Positions 9,306 to 18,779 of a DNA stretch of 64,000 nucleotides are shown piece by piece. The notes beneath the pieces are model-generated. The model was not told the DNA's origin. It saw nothing but the letters and a program-made list of their open reading frames with translations, and did not search any database. The position numbers and the translations under genes were made by a program. Positions within the stretch are counted from its first letter, which is position 1. Each line of letters starts with the position of its first letter. The DNA is from Candidatus Contendobacter odensis Run_B_J11. GTDB lineage: Bacteria > Pseudomonadota > Gammaproteobacteria > Competibacterales > Competibacteraceae. The stretch is from contig NZ_CBTK010000261.1 of the NCBI RefSeq assembly GCF_000531125.1, forward strand, positions 60,104 through 124,103, given 5' to 3'.

Positions 9306-10679
9306 TTAGACATTCCCCATCACCTCGGCCAGCCGGGTAACACCGCGCAGTTCCAGCCCCTCCACCCGACTGCCACGCCGGGGCAGATTAGCGCGGGGCA
9401 CAATGGCCTGCTTGAAGCCGTGTTTGGCCGCTTCCCGCAAACGATCCTCGCCATTCGGCACCGGACGAATTTCGCCCGCCAAGCCAACTTCGCCAAACAC
9501 CACCAGATCAATTGGCAAAGGCCGGTCGCGAAAGCTTGACAGTGCCGCCAGCAGCACCGCCAGATCTGCGGCTGTCTCGTTGATCCGTACCCCGCCCACC
9601 GCGTTGACGTAGACATCCTGATCGTACATCGCGATCCCACCGTGCCGGTGCAGCACCGCCAGCAACATCGCCAGCCGGTTTTGCTCCAAGCCCAGCGTCA
9701 CCCGGCGCGGATTGCTGCCGTGGCACTCGTCCACCAGCGCCTGAATCTCTACCAATAACGGTCGAGTACCCTCGCGGGTGACCATAATCACACTGCCCGC
9801 GACTGGCGTATCGTGGCGCGACAGGAAAATGGCCGATGGATTACTGACTTCCTTTAATCCGCGCTCGGTCATCGCGAAAACGCCCAATTCGTTGACCGGT
9901 CCGTAGCGGTTCTTCACCGCCCGCAGCACTCGCAAGTGTCCACTGGGATCACCCTCAAAATACAGCACCGTGTCCACCATATGTTCCAGGACACGCGGCC
10001 CAGCAATCGCACCCTCCTTGGTGACATGCCCAACCAGAAACAGTGCCGTACCGCTGGCCTTGGCATAGCGCACCAGTTGCGCTGCGCTCTCGCGCACCTG
10101 CGCCACCGAACCGGGAGCCGATTGCAGCCGTTCGGTGAACACAGTCTGGATCGAATCAATCACCATCACCTGTGGCTGCTCGGCTTCAGCAATTGCCAGA
10201 ATTCGCTCGACATTGATTTCCGGCAACAACCGCAAGCAGTCGCGGGACAGACTCAGTCGCTGGGCGCGCATACTGATTTGCTGCGGCGATTCCTCACCGC
10301 TTACATACAAAGTGCGGTTGCGCGCCGCCAGTTCCGCCAGCGCCTGCAACAACAAGGTAGACTTGCCGATGCCCGGATCGCCGCCAATCAGCGTCACCGA
10401 ACCCTGCACCAGTCCACCACCCAGTACCCGGTCCAATTCACCATTGCCACAGGATTGGCGGATTTCTGCGGTGACATCCACCTCGGCCAAGGTACGCACT
10501 TCCGATCCCACTGTCGCGCCGGCATAGCCCGCCGGCTTGATCCCACTTTTGGCGGTGGGCGGCATGGCCGGCGCTTCCTGCAAGCAATTCCACGCCCCAC
10601 AATCGCCGCACTGGCCCGCCCATTTGTTAGCTTGCGCGCCGCATTCAGTGCAAGCGTAGATCGTGCGGCCTTTGCTCAT
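9306..10679 (-). CDS. radA: DNA repair protein RadA
   Basis: RadA is a RecA-like ATPase that helps process recombination intermediates and promotes branch migration. The 457-residue protein has a four-cysteine zinc finger (CTECGAQANKWAGQCGDCG), a Walker A loop (GGDPGIGKST), the RadA-specific KNRYGPVNELGVF motif, and a C-terminal Lon-protease-like domain. The start at 10679 is chosen because GGAGGG lies just upstream; an upstream in-frame start at 10712 would add 11 residues unlike the family. It follows alr and the methylase gene on the same strand, near dnaB as in many gammaproteobacteria. Confidence 0.95.
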   Translation of the reverse strand: MSKGRTIYACTECGAQANKWAGQCGDCGAWNCLQEAPAMPPTAKSGIKPAGYAGATVGSEVRTLAEVDVTAEIRQSCGNGELDRVLGGGLVQGSVTLIGGDPGIGKSTLLLQALAELAARNRTLYVSGEESPQQISMRAQRLSLSRDCLRLLPEINVERILAIAEAEQPQVMVIDSIQTVFTERLQSAPGSVAQVRESAAQLVRYAKASGTALFLVGHVTKEGAIAGPRVLEHMVDTVLYFEGDPSGHLRVLRAVKNRYGPVNELGVFAMTERGLKEVSNPSAIFLSRHDTPVAGSVIMVTREGTRPLLVEIQALVDECHGSNPRRVTLGLEQNRLAMLLAVLHRHGGIAMYDQDVYVNAVGGVRINETAADLAVLLAALSSFRDRPLPIDLVVFGEVGLAGEIRPVPNGEDRLREAAKHGFKQAIVPRANLPRRGSRVEGLELRGVTRLAEVMGNV

Positions 10680-10853
10680 CCTGGTCCCTCCATCATCTTG
10701 CTGAACTATCAACTTTTATAAATTTTCATTATTTGACTCGGCCATAAATTTTCCAAGTTGGTTCTAAAAGCAAGAAATTTCAAATTTCACTTTTTATCAA
10801 TTTAATACTATTATTTTGATAGCTATCAAAAATCGATAACCAAGGTTCATGAT

Positions 10854-11783
10854 TCATGTCGGCAATCCATAGTTAGTAACAAGCAGTTCGTTGATTTTAC
10901 CGCGTTTTTCTGCATTACAGTTTATCATTCTTCTTGCATATACGCGGTGCAGTTCATAACCGTTATAGATTTTTTCAAAAAAATCATCGTTGGGATTTTC
11001 ATTTTTTGGGTCTGAATTACTCAGCATGAGTTTGGAACATTTTTGCGTATCCAGTTTCTTAAAAAAATGAGACAGTTTAATTTGTTCAACATCGGTGAAT
11101 TCAAAACCTGTATATGTAGTAAAACTGGCGGTCTTGCTAATTGGACGGTAAGGCGGATCAAAATAGACAAAGGTTTTTTCATCTGCCAAATCAAAGCAAT
11201 TTTCGTAGGTGGAAAGTTCAATTATGGTATTCTGTAACAGCTCAGAAACCGCTAATATATTATTTTCATCCCATATATTAGGCTTTTTATATCCACCAAA
11301 AGGAACATTAAACTCACCCTTGGAATTCAAGCGAAACAAACCATTGAAACAGGTTTTATTCAAAAAGATAAATTGCGCCGCCCTGGGCATCCAGTTTTCT
11401 GAAAAAATCGTATGGTTTATTTCAAGGCGTTCAACATTAAATTGTTTTCTTACCGACAAAAACAGGTTTTTCCGGCCCTGCTCATCCGCATGATTATAAT
11501 CGGATTGATATCGCTGTAAAATTTCCAACAACAAATCCGGTGTTTTTTGAATAACTTGATACGTAAGAATTAAATCCTTGTTAATGTCGTAAATATAAGA
11601 AGACTGGATATTGTATTTCTGTATGACTTCAAAAAAAACGGCGCCGCCACCTACAAAAGGCTCAATATAGTTCTCGATGATTCCTCCTGACAAATCACCG
11701 GGATAATACTTTTCAAATTGACAAAGCAACTGGCTTTTTCCACCCGCCCATTTCAAAAAAGGTTTTGCTTTAATTTTCAACAT
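10854..11783 (-). CDS. Dam-like (D12 class) N6-adenine DNA methyltransferase
   Basis: The 309-residue protein methylates adenine N6 in DNA. The AdoMet motif I is visible as FLKWAGGKSQLL with YIEPFVGGGAVFFEV, and the catalytic motif is FVYFDPPYRP (DPPY). The D12 order (motif I first, DPPY late) is that of Dam, DpnM and EcoRV-type methylases, so the recognition site may be GATC or another site. The gene is strikingly AT-rich against its neighbours and sits between alr and radA, two core genes that usually lie close together. That indicates horizontal acquisition. No partner restriction gene is adjacent. AAGG precedes the ATG. Confidence 0.88.
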   Translation of the reverse strand: MLKIKAKPFLKWAGGKSQLLCQFEKYYPGDLSGGIIENYIEPFVGGGAVFFEVIQKYNIQSSYIYDINKDLILTYQVIQKTPDLLLEILQRYQSDYNHADEQGRKNLFLSVRKQFNVERLEINHTIFSENWMPRAAQFIFLNKTCFNGLFRLNSKGEFNVPFGGYKKPNIWDENNILAVSELLQNTIIELSTYENCFDLADEKTFVYFDPPYRPISKTASFTTYTGFEFTDVEQIKLSHFFKKLDTQKCSKLMLSNSDPKNENPNDDFFEKIYNGYELHRVYARRMINCNAEKRGKINELLVTNYGLPT

Positions 11784-11802
11784 GTTTTTACCTTATTGAT
11801 GC

Positions 11803-12897
11803 TCATGCGGTGAAATCCTCGACCGAAATAACCTGGATCCGCACCCGTGCCGTTATCCCGCACAGCAGGGCATAGGAAATAGTGCTAACGACCGCAGCAA
11901 CCCGCTCCACCGGCAAGCCCTCGCCCCACAACACCACCGGATCGCCAATCCGGGCTTCGGGATGCCGACGCAAATCCAGCGTAATCATGTCCATGGACAC
12001 CCGCCCGATCAAAACCGTTTCGCGACCATTGACCAAAACTGGCGTCCCGGAGGGAGCATGGCGCGGATAACCATCGCCATAGCCGACTGCCGCCACTCCC
12101 ACATCCATCTCTTCAGGACAAATCCAGGTTCCGCCATAACCCACTGCTTCGCCTTGCCGCAGTCGGTTAATGGCAATCAAGCGCGTACTCAGCGTCATCA
12201 CTGGCCGTAAATTCTCATCCGCCGCCAGGCTATCCACAAAAGGCGAAGCACCATACAGCATGATCCCAGGTCGCACCCAATCGAAGTGAGTCTGCGGCCA
12301 GCCGAGAATGCCAGCGGAATTAGCCAATGAACGCTCCCCCGGTAATCCAGCAGTAGCCGCATTGAAGGTTTGAAGTTGCTGGAGGGTGGCGTCGCAATCG
12401 CGCTCGTCGGCCCGCGCCAGATGACTCATCAGGCCCATCTGCGGCGCGACCGCCGGGCAGCTAAGCAATCGCTGATAAATCGCTGCTACTATCCCCGGTT
12501 GCAACCCTAAGCGATGCATTCCGCTGTCTATTTTCAACCAAATCCGCAGCGGCCATTCCAACCGGGTGCGTTCCAACATCAACACCTGTTCAGGATGGTG
12601 AACAGCGATCTCCAGGCGATGGCGGGCGCATAACGGCAACTCGGACGCTTCAAATACCCCTTCCAGCAACAGGACCGGACGATCAATTCCCGCCTCACGC
12701 AGGGTCAGCGCCTCTTCAATGCAGGATACCGCAAAGGCGTCGGCGTCCAGATTACGGGCCACTCGCAGCAGTCCATGGCCGTAGCCTTCGGCTTTAACGG
12801 CGGTCATTACCCGCCGGCCCGGCGCGGCTGCCCGCACCCGCCGAAGATTGTGAACCAGCGCCCCCAGATCGAGACGCACCGTGGTTGCTCGACTCAT
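11803..12897 (-). CDS. alr: Alanine racemase
   Basis: This PLP enzyme interconverts L- and D-alanine for peptidoglycan. The 364-residue chain has the PLP lysine in MTAVKAEGYGHG near residue 34 and the catalytic tyrosine segment EAVGYGGTW near residue 260. The C-terminal domain contains GRVSMDMITLDL. The length and start match the family. The first 104 nt overlap the 3' end of dnaB in another frame, much more than the few-nt overlap normal for coupled genes. Confidence 0.94.
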   Translation of the reverse strand: MSRATTVRLDLGALVHNLRRVRAAAPGRRVMTAVKAEGYGHGLLRVARNLDADAFAVSCIEEALTLREAGIDRPVLLLEGVFEASELPLCARHRLEIAVHHPEQVLMLERTRLEWPLRIWLKIDSGMHRLGLQPGIVAAIYQRLLSCPAVAPQMGLMSHLARADERDCDATLQQLQTFNAATAGLPGERSLANSAGILGWPQTHFDWVRPGIMLYGASPFVDSLAADENLRPVMTLSTRLIAINRLRQGEAVGYGGTWICPEEMDVGVAAVGYGDGYPRHAPSGTPVLVNGRETVLIGRVSMDMITLDLRRHPEARIGDPVVLWGEGLPVERVAAVVSTISYALLCGITARVRIQVISVEDFTA

Positions 12898-14293
12898 AAC
12901 CGGAACCTGATGAGTGAAATTCGGGGATGTAGCTCTCGAAACGGGTGTACTGACCCATGAAGGTCAGCGGAACCATGCCGATGGGACCGTTGCGCTGCTT
13001 GCCGATGATAATTTCGGCTTTGCCTTTGTCGGGACTGTCCGGGTTATAGACTTCATCGCGATAGATGAAACAGATCAAGTCAGCGTCCTGCTCAATCGCG
13101 CCCGATTCCCGCAAATCCGACATGATCGGCCGCTTATCGCCACGCTGTTCCAGAGTACGGTTGAGCTGTGATAGCGCCAGCACCGGCACCGACAATTCCT
13201 TGGCCAAGGCTTTAAGCGAGCGGGAAATCTCCGAAACCTCAGTGGCACGGTTCTCCTTCGTTCCCGGCACCTCCATCAACTGGAGATAATCCACCACAAT
13301 CAGCCCCAACTGTCCTTCTTGCCGATGCAACCGCCGCGCCCGTGACCGCAACTCGTTGGGACTCAAGCTGGAACTGTCATCAATAAACAGGCGAGCCTCG
13401 GACAGAATGGTTACGGTCGAAGTCAACCGATCCCAGTCCTGGTCTTCCAGTCGCCCAGTGCGCACCCGATGTTGATCGATCCGTCCCAGTGACGACACCA
13501 GCCGCATAATCAGGCTTTCCCCCGGCATTTCCATGCTAAAAACCGCCACCGGACACTTCACCTGAATAGCTGCATATTCCACGATATTCATTGCCAGGCT
13601 GGTTTTACCCATGGACGGTCGCCCAGCAATCACGATCAGATCGCCGCGCTGTAAACCGGCGGTCTTCTCGTCGAAATCAGCCCAGCCGGTGGGAATACCC
13701 GTAATGGGGTTATCGCGCTGGAACAGAACATCAATCCGCTCCACGGTACTCGCCAGCAAATCCTTGATGTTGGCGAAACCCTGCTGGGTGCGGGAACCCC
13801 GCTCCGCTATCGCAAATACCCGCTTCTCAGCGTCATCCAGCAGCGCCCGGCTATCACGACCTTTGGGATCGTAGGCGCTATCGGCAATTTCGGTGGCGGT
13901 GCGGATCAGCTCACGGCGCATTGCCCGCTCGCGGATAATATCCGCATAGGCGCGCACATTAGCAGCGCTTGGCGTGTCATGCGCCAGCACCCCTAGATAA
14001 GCGAACCCCCCCGCATCCTCCAGTTGTTTATTGTTCTCCAACCATTCAGCCAGAGTTAACAGATCAAACGGCTTGCTGTTTTCGGCCAGCCGGCGAACCG
14101 CCCGGAAGATTAGCCGGTGATCGTTGCGGTAGAAATCACTCTCATCCAGGCAGTCCGCCACCTGATCCCAAGTGGTATTGTCCAGCATCAGACCGCCCAA
14201 CACCGCCTGCTCGGCTTCGAGCGAATGCGGCGGCACCCGCAGGATCTCGGCGGCGGTGTCCTTGCGATAGGGAAACGGCGAAACGGGCTGCAT
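12794..14293 (-). CDS. dnaB: Replicative DNA helicase DnaB
   Basis: DnaB is the hexameric 5'-3' helicase of the replication fork. The start at 14293 (MQPVSPFPYRKDTAAEIL) is chosen because the N-terminal domain begins soon after it with VPPHSLEAEQAVLGGLML; an upstream ORF extension is not DnaB-like. Walker A is AGRPSMGKTSLA and Walker B is LIVVDYLQLM. The usual end of the protein (PLTFMGQYTRFESY) is followed by about 38 extra residues rich in Gly, Ser and Ala. These are read through the first 104 nt of alr in a different frame. The protein is 499 residues, somewhat longer than typical. Confidence 0.94.
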   Translation of the reverse strand: MQPVSPFPYRKDTAAEILRVPPHSLEAEQAVLGGLMLDNTTWDQVADCLDESDFYRNDHRLIFRAVRRLAENSKPFDLLTLAEWLENNKQLEDAGGFAYLGVLAHDTPSAANVRAYADIIRERAMRRELIRTATEIADSAYDPKGRDSRALLDDAEKRVFAIAERGSRTQQGFANIKDLLASTVERIDVLFQRDNPITGIPTGWADFDEKTAGLQRGDLIVIAGRPSMGKTSLAMNIVEYAAIQVKCPVAVFSMEMPGESLIMRLVSSLGRIDQHRVRTGRLEDQDWDRLTSTVTILSEARLFIDDSSSLSPNELRSRARRLHRQEGQLGLIVVDYLQLMEVPGTKENRATEVSEISRSLKALAKELSVPVLALSQLNRTLEQRGDKRPIMSDLRESGAIEQDADLICFIYRDEVYNPDSPDKGKAEIIIGKQRNGPIGMVPLTFMGQYTRFESYIPEFHSSGSGYESSNHGASRSGGAGSQSSAGAGSRAGPAGNDRR

Positions 14294-14477
14294 GACGGAA
14301 CTCTCGGAAGGAACACCGGTGATCCGCCGCCCGCCGCGATCATCCGGCGGCACGGCCACGAAACTCCCGCGAAGGGGCGATAACCCATCCAGTGGGTCAA
14401 TCACTGTCGGGCGACGCACACGGGGATTACTCCAGTGTAGTCGAGTTGCCCCCGGCGCGAGTGCAGCAGTAACGACT

Positions 14478-14927
14478 TCAGACCTCAGCAATAACGTTGA
14501 CCCGGATCTGGGTCTTGATTTCATTATGCAGACGCAAATCCACATCATACTCACCGATCTGGCGGATCGACCCGGTCGCCAGCCGTACCTCATGCTTCTG
14601 CAACTCGATACCTGCAGCGGACACCGCGTTGGCGATATCGACAGCGCCCACAGATCCGAACAACCGGCCTTCACTGCCCGTTTTCACCGACAGGGTCACA
14701 ATCAACTCGGCCAATTGCTCGGCTCGGGCTTTGGAAGTAGCCAGCCCCTCAGCAGCGATCTGCTCCAGTTCAGCGCGGCGCGCCTCGAAGCGAGTGACGT
14801 TGGCCGAAGTAGCCAGCGTTGCCTTACCCTTAGGGATCAAAAAGTTGCGAGCATAACCCGACTTCACTTTAACCCGGTCACCCAGGATGCCCAAATGGGC
14901 GACTTTTTCCAGCAGAATAATTTCCAT
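14478..14927 (-). CDS. rplI: 50S ribosomal protein L9
   Basis: The 149-residue length is standard for L9, which binds 23S rRNA at the base of the L1 stalk. The N-terminal domain begins MEIILLEKVAHLGILGDRV and continues with VKSGYARNFLIPKGKA, the rRNA-binding loop. A connecting helix and the C-terminal domain (GRLFGSVGAVDIANAV) follow. The start at 14927 is set by the conserved N-terminus; the reading frame continues upstream only as a shadow. Confidence 0.97.
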   Translation of the reverse strand: MEIILLEKVAHLGILGDRVKVKSGYARNFLIPKGKATLATSANVTRFEARRAELEQIAAEGLATSKARAEQLAELIVTLSVKTGSEGRLFGSVGAVDIANAVSAAGIELQKHEVRLATGSIRQIGEYDVDLRLHNEIKTQIRVNVIAEV

Positions 14928-14968
14928 CGTCGGACTCCAAAATTCGATTCGATACATCAATACGGAAT

Positions 14969-15886
14969 TCAGCGCTGGCTCAAGCGTGGCTTGATGCGGT
15001 TGCGGAAATCGGCCCAAGCATCGGCGATACCCAACGCCATCACCCACTGCGACAGCAACGGAATCAGCAACAGGTAAAACAATAGCAACCAGGCTGGCGA
15101 AAGTTGCCACTTGAACGCTACAGCATGAATCAGGGCGATGCCTTGTAAGGTATACAGCGTACCCAGCACCAGCATGAAATTGATCAACAACGGCCAACCG
15201 GATAATACCGCTGCGCCGAATAACACCAGCATCAGCGTCGCTAGTGGTCGGCCTAAGCGCACTTGGTGAAACTCGGGTCGGAAGCCAGCCGGATTGAACA
15301 ACACCGCCTGCCACCAGCGGCCCAAGATCAGCGCCAGTAGCACCAACAGCAGCGCCGCGCTCACTACCTGCCCCGGCAGGAACGGCACCCATCCCTTTAG
15401 CAATGCCAGCAATTGCTCCAGCATGGCCCGGTCTGCTTCCTGCCCTATGGACGCCAGCACCATCAGTTCCTGCTCCCACTGACTGAGTACACGGCCCCAC
15501 CAGATCGCCGGATCACCCAGTACCGCATAGAAACCGGCCACACCCAGCACACCCAGCAGCGCCGCCGCCTGGAAGGTCCGGGACAGCGACACCGTGGCGC
15601 GCAGCACCAACGCCAGCAACCAGAGCGGTAGCCAGCCGATCAGTAATACCTCCAGCATCGGCCACGGCGTCCCTAATGCGATCCCGGTCAGACCGACAGC
15701 GGCCGGCCCGGCCAGCGCCATCAGCAACACACCCTCAATCGCACCTCGGCGCAACGTCACCAGCGCCAGCGCCGCACCTGACACCACCAGAACCGGTGGA
15801 AACAGCCAGAACAGCATTGCTGAGACCACCATCACCAGCACTGTGGCTGAGCGACCCCGCATCACGAAGGTAGCCAGTGCTTTCAT
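14969..15886 (-). CDS. DUF2232 membrane protein
   Basis: The 305-residue protein is very hydrophobic, with about eight membrane segments, beginning with SATVLVMVVSAMLFWLFPPVLVV. Its place between rpsR and rplI is where gammaproteobacteria commonly carry a DUF2232 (YybS-like) protein, which supports the assignment. Its function is not known. It lies 41 bp upstream of rplI and 43 bp downstream of rpsR, so it is probably cotranscribed with the ribosomal genes. Confidence 0.75.
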   Translation of the reverse strand: MKALATFVMRGRSATVLVMVVSAMLFWLFPPVLVVSGAALALVTLRRGAIEGVLLMALAGPAAVGLTGIALGTPWPMLEVLLIGWLPLWLLALVLRATVSLSRTFQAAALLGVLGVAGFYAVLGDPAIWWGRVLSQWEQELMVLASIGQEADRAMLEQLLALLKGWVPFLPGQVVSAALLLVLLALILGRWWQAVLFNPAGFRPEFHQVRLGRPLATLMLVLFGAAVLSGWPLLINFMLVLGTLYTLQGIALIHAVAFKWQLSPAWLLLFYLLLIPLLSQWVMALGIADAWADFRNRIKPRLSQR

Positions 15887-15929
15887 GCTGAATGCACCCT
15901 GAGTCGGGCAAACCGCACAGCTAACCGGT

Positions 15930-16154
15930 TCAGTGCCGGTCGCAGTACGGAAGCAATGCCAAAAAGCGGGCGCGCTTGATCGCGACCGACAATTGCCGCT
16001 GGTAGCGAGCTTTGGTTCCGGTGATGCGACACGGCACGATCTTTCCGGTCTCGGTGATATAGTTTTTCAGGACCGCGATGTCCTTATAATCAATTTCCTT
16101 GACGCCTTCAGCGGTGAAACGGCAAAACTTTTTACGGCGGAAAAAACGGGACAT
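15930..16154 (-). CDS. rpsR: 30S ribosomal protein S18
   Basis: The 74-residue protein matches S18 throughout: a basic, aromatic start ([12 protein letters not shown]), the [18 protein letters not shown] core and the basic [18 protein letters not shown] end. It pairs with S6, encoded just upstream, in the 30S platform. Confidence 0.97.
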   Translation of the reverse strand: MSRFFRRKKFCRFTAEGVKEIDYKDIAVLKNYITETGKIVPCRITGTKARYQRQLSVAIKRARFLALLPYCDRH

Positions 16155-16172
16155 GATGGTTAACCCCTAGGA

Positions 16173-16511
16173 TCATTCAGATGAATCAGAATCGAGAATA
16201 TCAATGTGAGCGGCGTGCACCACCACCCGGTATTCGCCTTCGCGGGAATTAGCACGACTGATAAACCCCCGTACCCGGACTGGAGTACCCTGCGGCAACC
16301 GCCCCACCGTGCGAGCGAACCCTTCGCCGCAGGCCATAACGGGTATGCGGCAATACGCCTCGCGGGCAACGCCGGCTTCCAGTTGTCCAGAATGATGTTC
16401 CAACAGGAAGCGGCTGATCGTCACTCCAGCCGGCGAGGTGCGAACCTCGCACGACCCCGCCAGTTGGCCGGCAATGATCAAACAGTTGTCAGCAAATGGC
16501 GCGGGCGGCAT
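16173..16511 (-). CDS. priB: Primosomal replication protein PriB
   Basis: PriB is a small single-stranded DNA-binding protein that stabilises PriA at stalled forks for replication restart. The 112-residue chain shows an OB-fold pattern (NCLIIAGQLAGSCEVRTSPAG, then TPVRVRGFISRANSREGEYRVVVHA). The position between rpsF and rpsR is diagnostic for PriB and separates it from general SSB. Confidence 0.9.
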   Translation of the reverse strand: MPPAPFADNCLIIAGQLAGSCEVRTSPAGVTISRFLLEHHSGQLEAGVAREAYCRIPVMACGEGFARTVGRLPQGTPVRVRGFISRANSREGEYRVVVHAAHIDILDSDSSE

Positions 16512-16520
16512 GGAACTCGC

Positions 16521-16982
16521 TCAGATGGCTTCGTCGTCGGCCTCAACCTCGTCATCAACAGGATCGCGACCGCCACGACTTCTGCGAGTATCACGGTCCT
16601 CACGGTCCTCACGATCATCGTGGTCGTCGCGGTCCTCACGATCATCGCGGGTATCCCGCTCGTCGCGGGATCGGATCAAAGGTGAAGGCTCGGTTTCAGG
16701 GCCGTCCCGCTGGATGACCAGGTTGCGGATGACGGCATCGTTGAAGCGGAACGCACTCTGCATCTCATCCAGCACCGTCTGGCTGCACTCGACGTTCATT
16801 AGCACATAGTGCGCTTTGTGAATCTTGTTGATCGGGTAGGCCAACTGCCGCCGGCCCCAATCCTCCAGACGATGGATCTTGCCACCATCCTCTTCGATCA
16901 TCACCCGATAGCGATCAACCATCGCTTGAACCTGGTCGCTCTGGTCGGGATGGACCAGAAACACGATTTCATAATGACGCAT
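16521..16982 (-). CDS. rpsF: 30S ribosomal protein S6 with a repetitive charged tail
   Basis: S6 binds the 30S platform with S18. The core ([44 protein letters not shown]) occupies residues 1 to about 100. The start at 16982 is fixed by this N-terminus. Residues from about 105 to 153 form a strongly charged tail built from repeated [12 protein letters not shown] units followed by an acidic end. The DNA of the tail is itself a run of short tandem repeats. A tail of this kind is known in E. coli S6, where glutamates are added post-translationally; here it is longer and mixed Arg/Asp. Confidence 0.95.
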   Translation of the reverse strand: MRHYEIVFLVHPDQSDQVQAMVDRYRVMIEEDGGKIHRLEDWGRRQLAYPINKIHKAHYVLMNVECSQTVLDEMQSAFRFNDAVIRNLVIQRDGPETEPSPLIRSRDERDTRDDREDRDDHDDREDREDRDTRRSRGGRDPVDDEVEADDEAI

Positions 16983-17220
16983 GCACGGCTCCCTACGGAT
17001 CATGGGTAGCCTCCCGCGTGAGCGATGAGGCAAGGAGTCACAGCCCGGTTCCGGGCCGCAAGGGGTAAGCATTCTAGGGGGAAAGCGCCGGGGGCACAAT
17101 GCCGGACGATGCAGCGAATAACCGGCCAGCGCTTACCACCGATCCGTTTTGGCAATCCCCTGAAATCAACGATAATAGGTTGCCATCCCGGCAACGCCTT
17201 CGTAAAAATAGTCCCTTACC

Positions 17221-17739
17221 ATGAAAGAATTCATCCTCGGCGGTGCCCGCTCCGGTAAAAGCGCCTTTGCCCAGCACCAGGCGCAAACCAGTGGCCTGAA
17301 CGTGATCTACCTCGCTACCGCTGAAGCCGGCGATGCGGAAATGATCGCACGGATCGCCCGCCACCGCGCTGAACGTCCTGCTGGCTGGGGCTTGGTGGAA
17401 GAGCCGCTGGCACTGGCCGCTGCCCTGAAAACCCACGCTAATCCCAACCGCTGCCTGCTGGTAGACTGCCTGACCCTGTGGCTTAGCAACCTGCTGGCTG
17501 CCGGCGACGAACGGCTGTCCACCGAAATCAGCGCCCTGCTAGACACGCTTCCAGTCCTGCCCGGCCATCTCCTCTTGGTCAGTAACGAAGTCGGCCAGGG
17601 CATCGTTCCTGCCAACCCGCTGGCCCGCCGGTTTCGCGATGAAGCCGGCTGGTTGCATCAGGCTGTCGCCCGCCACTGCGACCGGGTCACTTTCGTGATC
17701 ACGGGTCTACCCCTCACCCTCAAGGACTGCCCTGCATGA
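17221..17739 (+). CDS. cobU: Adenosylcobinamide kinase / adenosylcobinamide-phosphate guanylyltransferase
   Basis: CobU phosphorylates adenosylcobinamide and then attaches GMP, preparing it for joining to the lower ligand of vitamin B12. The 172-residue chain has the P-loop GGARSGKS at its N-terminus and the histidine that receives GMP in [26 protein letters not shown] and [11 protein letters not shown] are further family motifs. It opens a four-gene B12 operon and overlaps cobT by 4 nt. Confidence 0.94.
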   Translation: MKEFILGGARSGKSAFAQHQAQTSGLNVIYLATAEAGDAEMIARIARHRAERPAGWGLVEEPLALAAALKTHANPNRCLLVDCLTLWLSNLLAAGDERLSTEISALLDTLPVLPGHLLLVSNEVGQGIVPANPLARRFRDEAGWLHQAVARHCDRVTFVITGLPLTLKDCPA

Positions 17740-18779
17740 GCCATCACTGGTTTGACCCACCCATTGCCGCCCCCGATGCTGCTGTAAGAGCCGTCGCCCA
17801 CGAGCGGCAAGCGCAACTGACAAAACCGCCCGGCTCGCTGGGCCGGCTGGAAGATTTGGGCATGACCTTGGCGGCGATGCAGGACACCCAACATCCCCGT
17901 ATCGATAAACTCTGGATCACGGTGTTCGCCGGCGATCACGGGGTTGTGGCTGAAGGCGTTTCCGCCTTCCCGCAGGTGGTGACTGCCGAGATGGTGCGCA
18001 ACTTTGCCCGAGGTGGTGCTGCGATTAGCGTATTAGCTAAAGCATGGAACGCACGGCTGGAAGTGGTAAACGTCGGCACCGTGCAACCGCTGGAAGACCT
18101 GCCGGGCGTGCTGGACGCACGGGTTGGCCCCGGCACCGCCAACTTCGTTCATGAGCCGGCTATGACGGTCGAGCAGTTGCACGAGGCGTTAGCGACTGGC
18201 CACGACGCTGCTGAACGCGCCGCGATTAACGGCGCACAGGTGTTTATCGGCGGCGAGATGGGCATTGGCAATACCACCAGCGCTACCGGCGTCATTTGTT
18301 CGCTGCTGGGCTTGCCTGCTGCGCAACTAGCCGGCCCCGGCACCGGTCTGGACGCCGCTGGCGTCATCCACAAGGGGCTGGTCATTGAGCGGGCGCTGGC
18401 TCGCCACCGCGACCCAAGCCCGCTGATCGCGCTGCAACGACTGGGCGGCTTCGAGATCGCTGCACTAACAGGAGCGTATTTGCGCTGCGGCCAACTGGGC
18501 CTACCAGCACTGGTGGATGGCTTCATCACCACTGCGGCGGCACTGGCGGCGGTACGGCTGCGACCGGAGCTGGCCGCCTGGCTGTTCTACGCACACTGTT
18601 CCGCTGAACCCGGTCATCGCCAAGTGCTGGAAGCATTGGGGGCAAAACCGCTGCTCGATTTGGGGATGCGACTGGGTGAAGGCAGCGGCGCAGCAGTGGC
18701 GGTGCCGATCCTGCGCGCCGCCGCTGCCTTACACGCCGGCATGGCGACTTTCGCCGAAGCAGGAGTTTCAACCGCATGA
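17736..18779 (+). CDS. cobT: Nicotinate-nucleotide--dimethylbenzimidazole phosphoribosyltransferase
   Basis: CobT makes alpha-ribazole phosphate, the activated lower ligand of cobalamin. The 347-residue length is typical. Seen motifs are [15 protein letters not shown] near the start, [17 protein letters not shown], the [13 protein letters not shown] loop, and the catalytic glutamate in [16 protein letters not shown] near the C-terminus. It overlaps cobU and the phosphatase gene by 4 nt on each side. Confidence 0.95.
   Translation: MSHHWFDPPIAAPDAAVRAVAHERQAQLTKPPGSLGRLEDLGMTLAAMQDTQHPRIDKLWITVFAGDHGVVAEGVSAFPQVVTAEMVRNFARGGAAISVLAKAWNARLEVVNVGTVQPLEDLPGVLDARVGPGTANFVHEPAMTVEQLHEALATGHDAAERAAINGAQVFIGGEMGIGNTTSATGVICSLLGLPAAQLAGPGTGLDAAGVIHKGLVIERALARHRDPSPLIALQRLGGFEIAALTGAYLRCGQLGLPALVDGFITTAAALAAVRLRPELAAWLFYAHCSAEPGHRQVLEALGAKPLLDLGMRLGEGSGAAVAVPILRAAAALHAGMATFAEAGVSTA

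Noticed and set aside
17000..17220. Possible cobalamin riboswitch upstream of cobU
   Set aside because: I looked for the B12-box pattern and surrounding stems and did not find them; the stretch is only the divergent rpsF-cobU gap.
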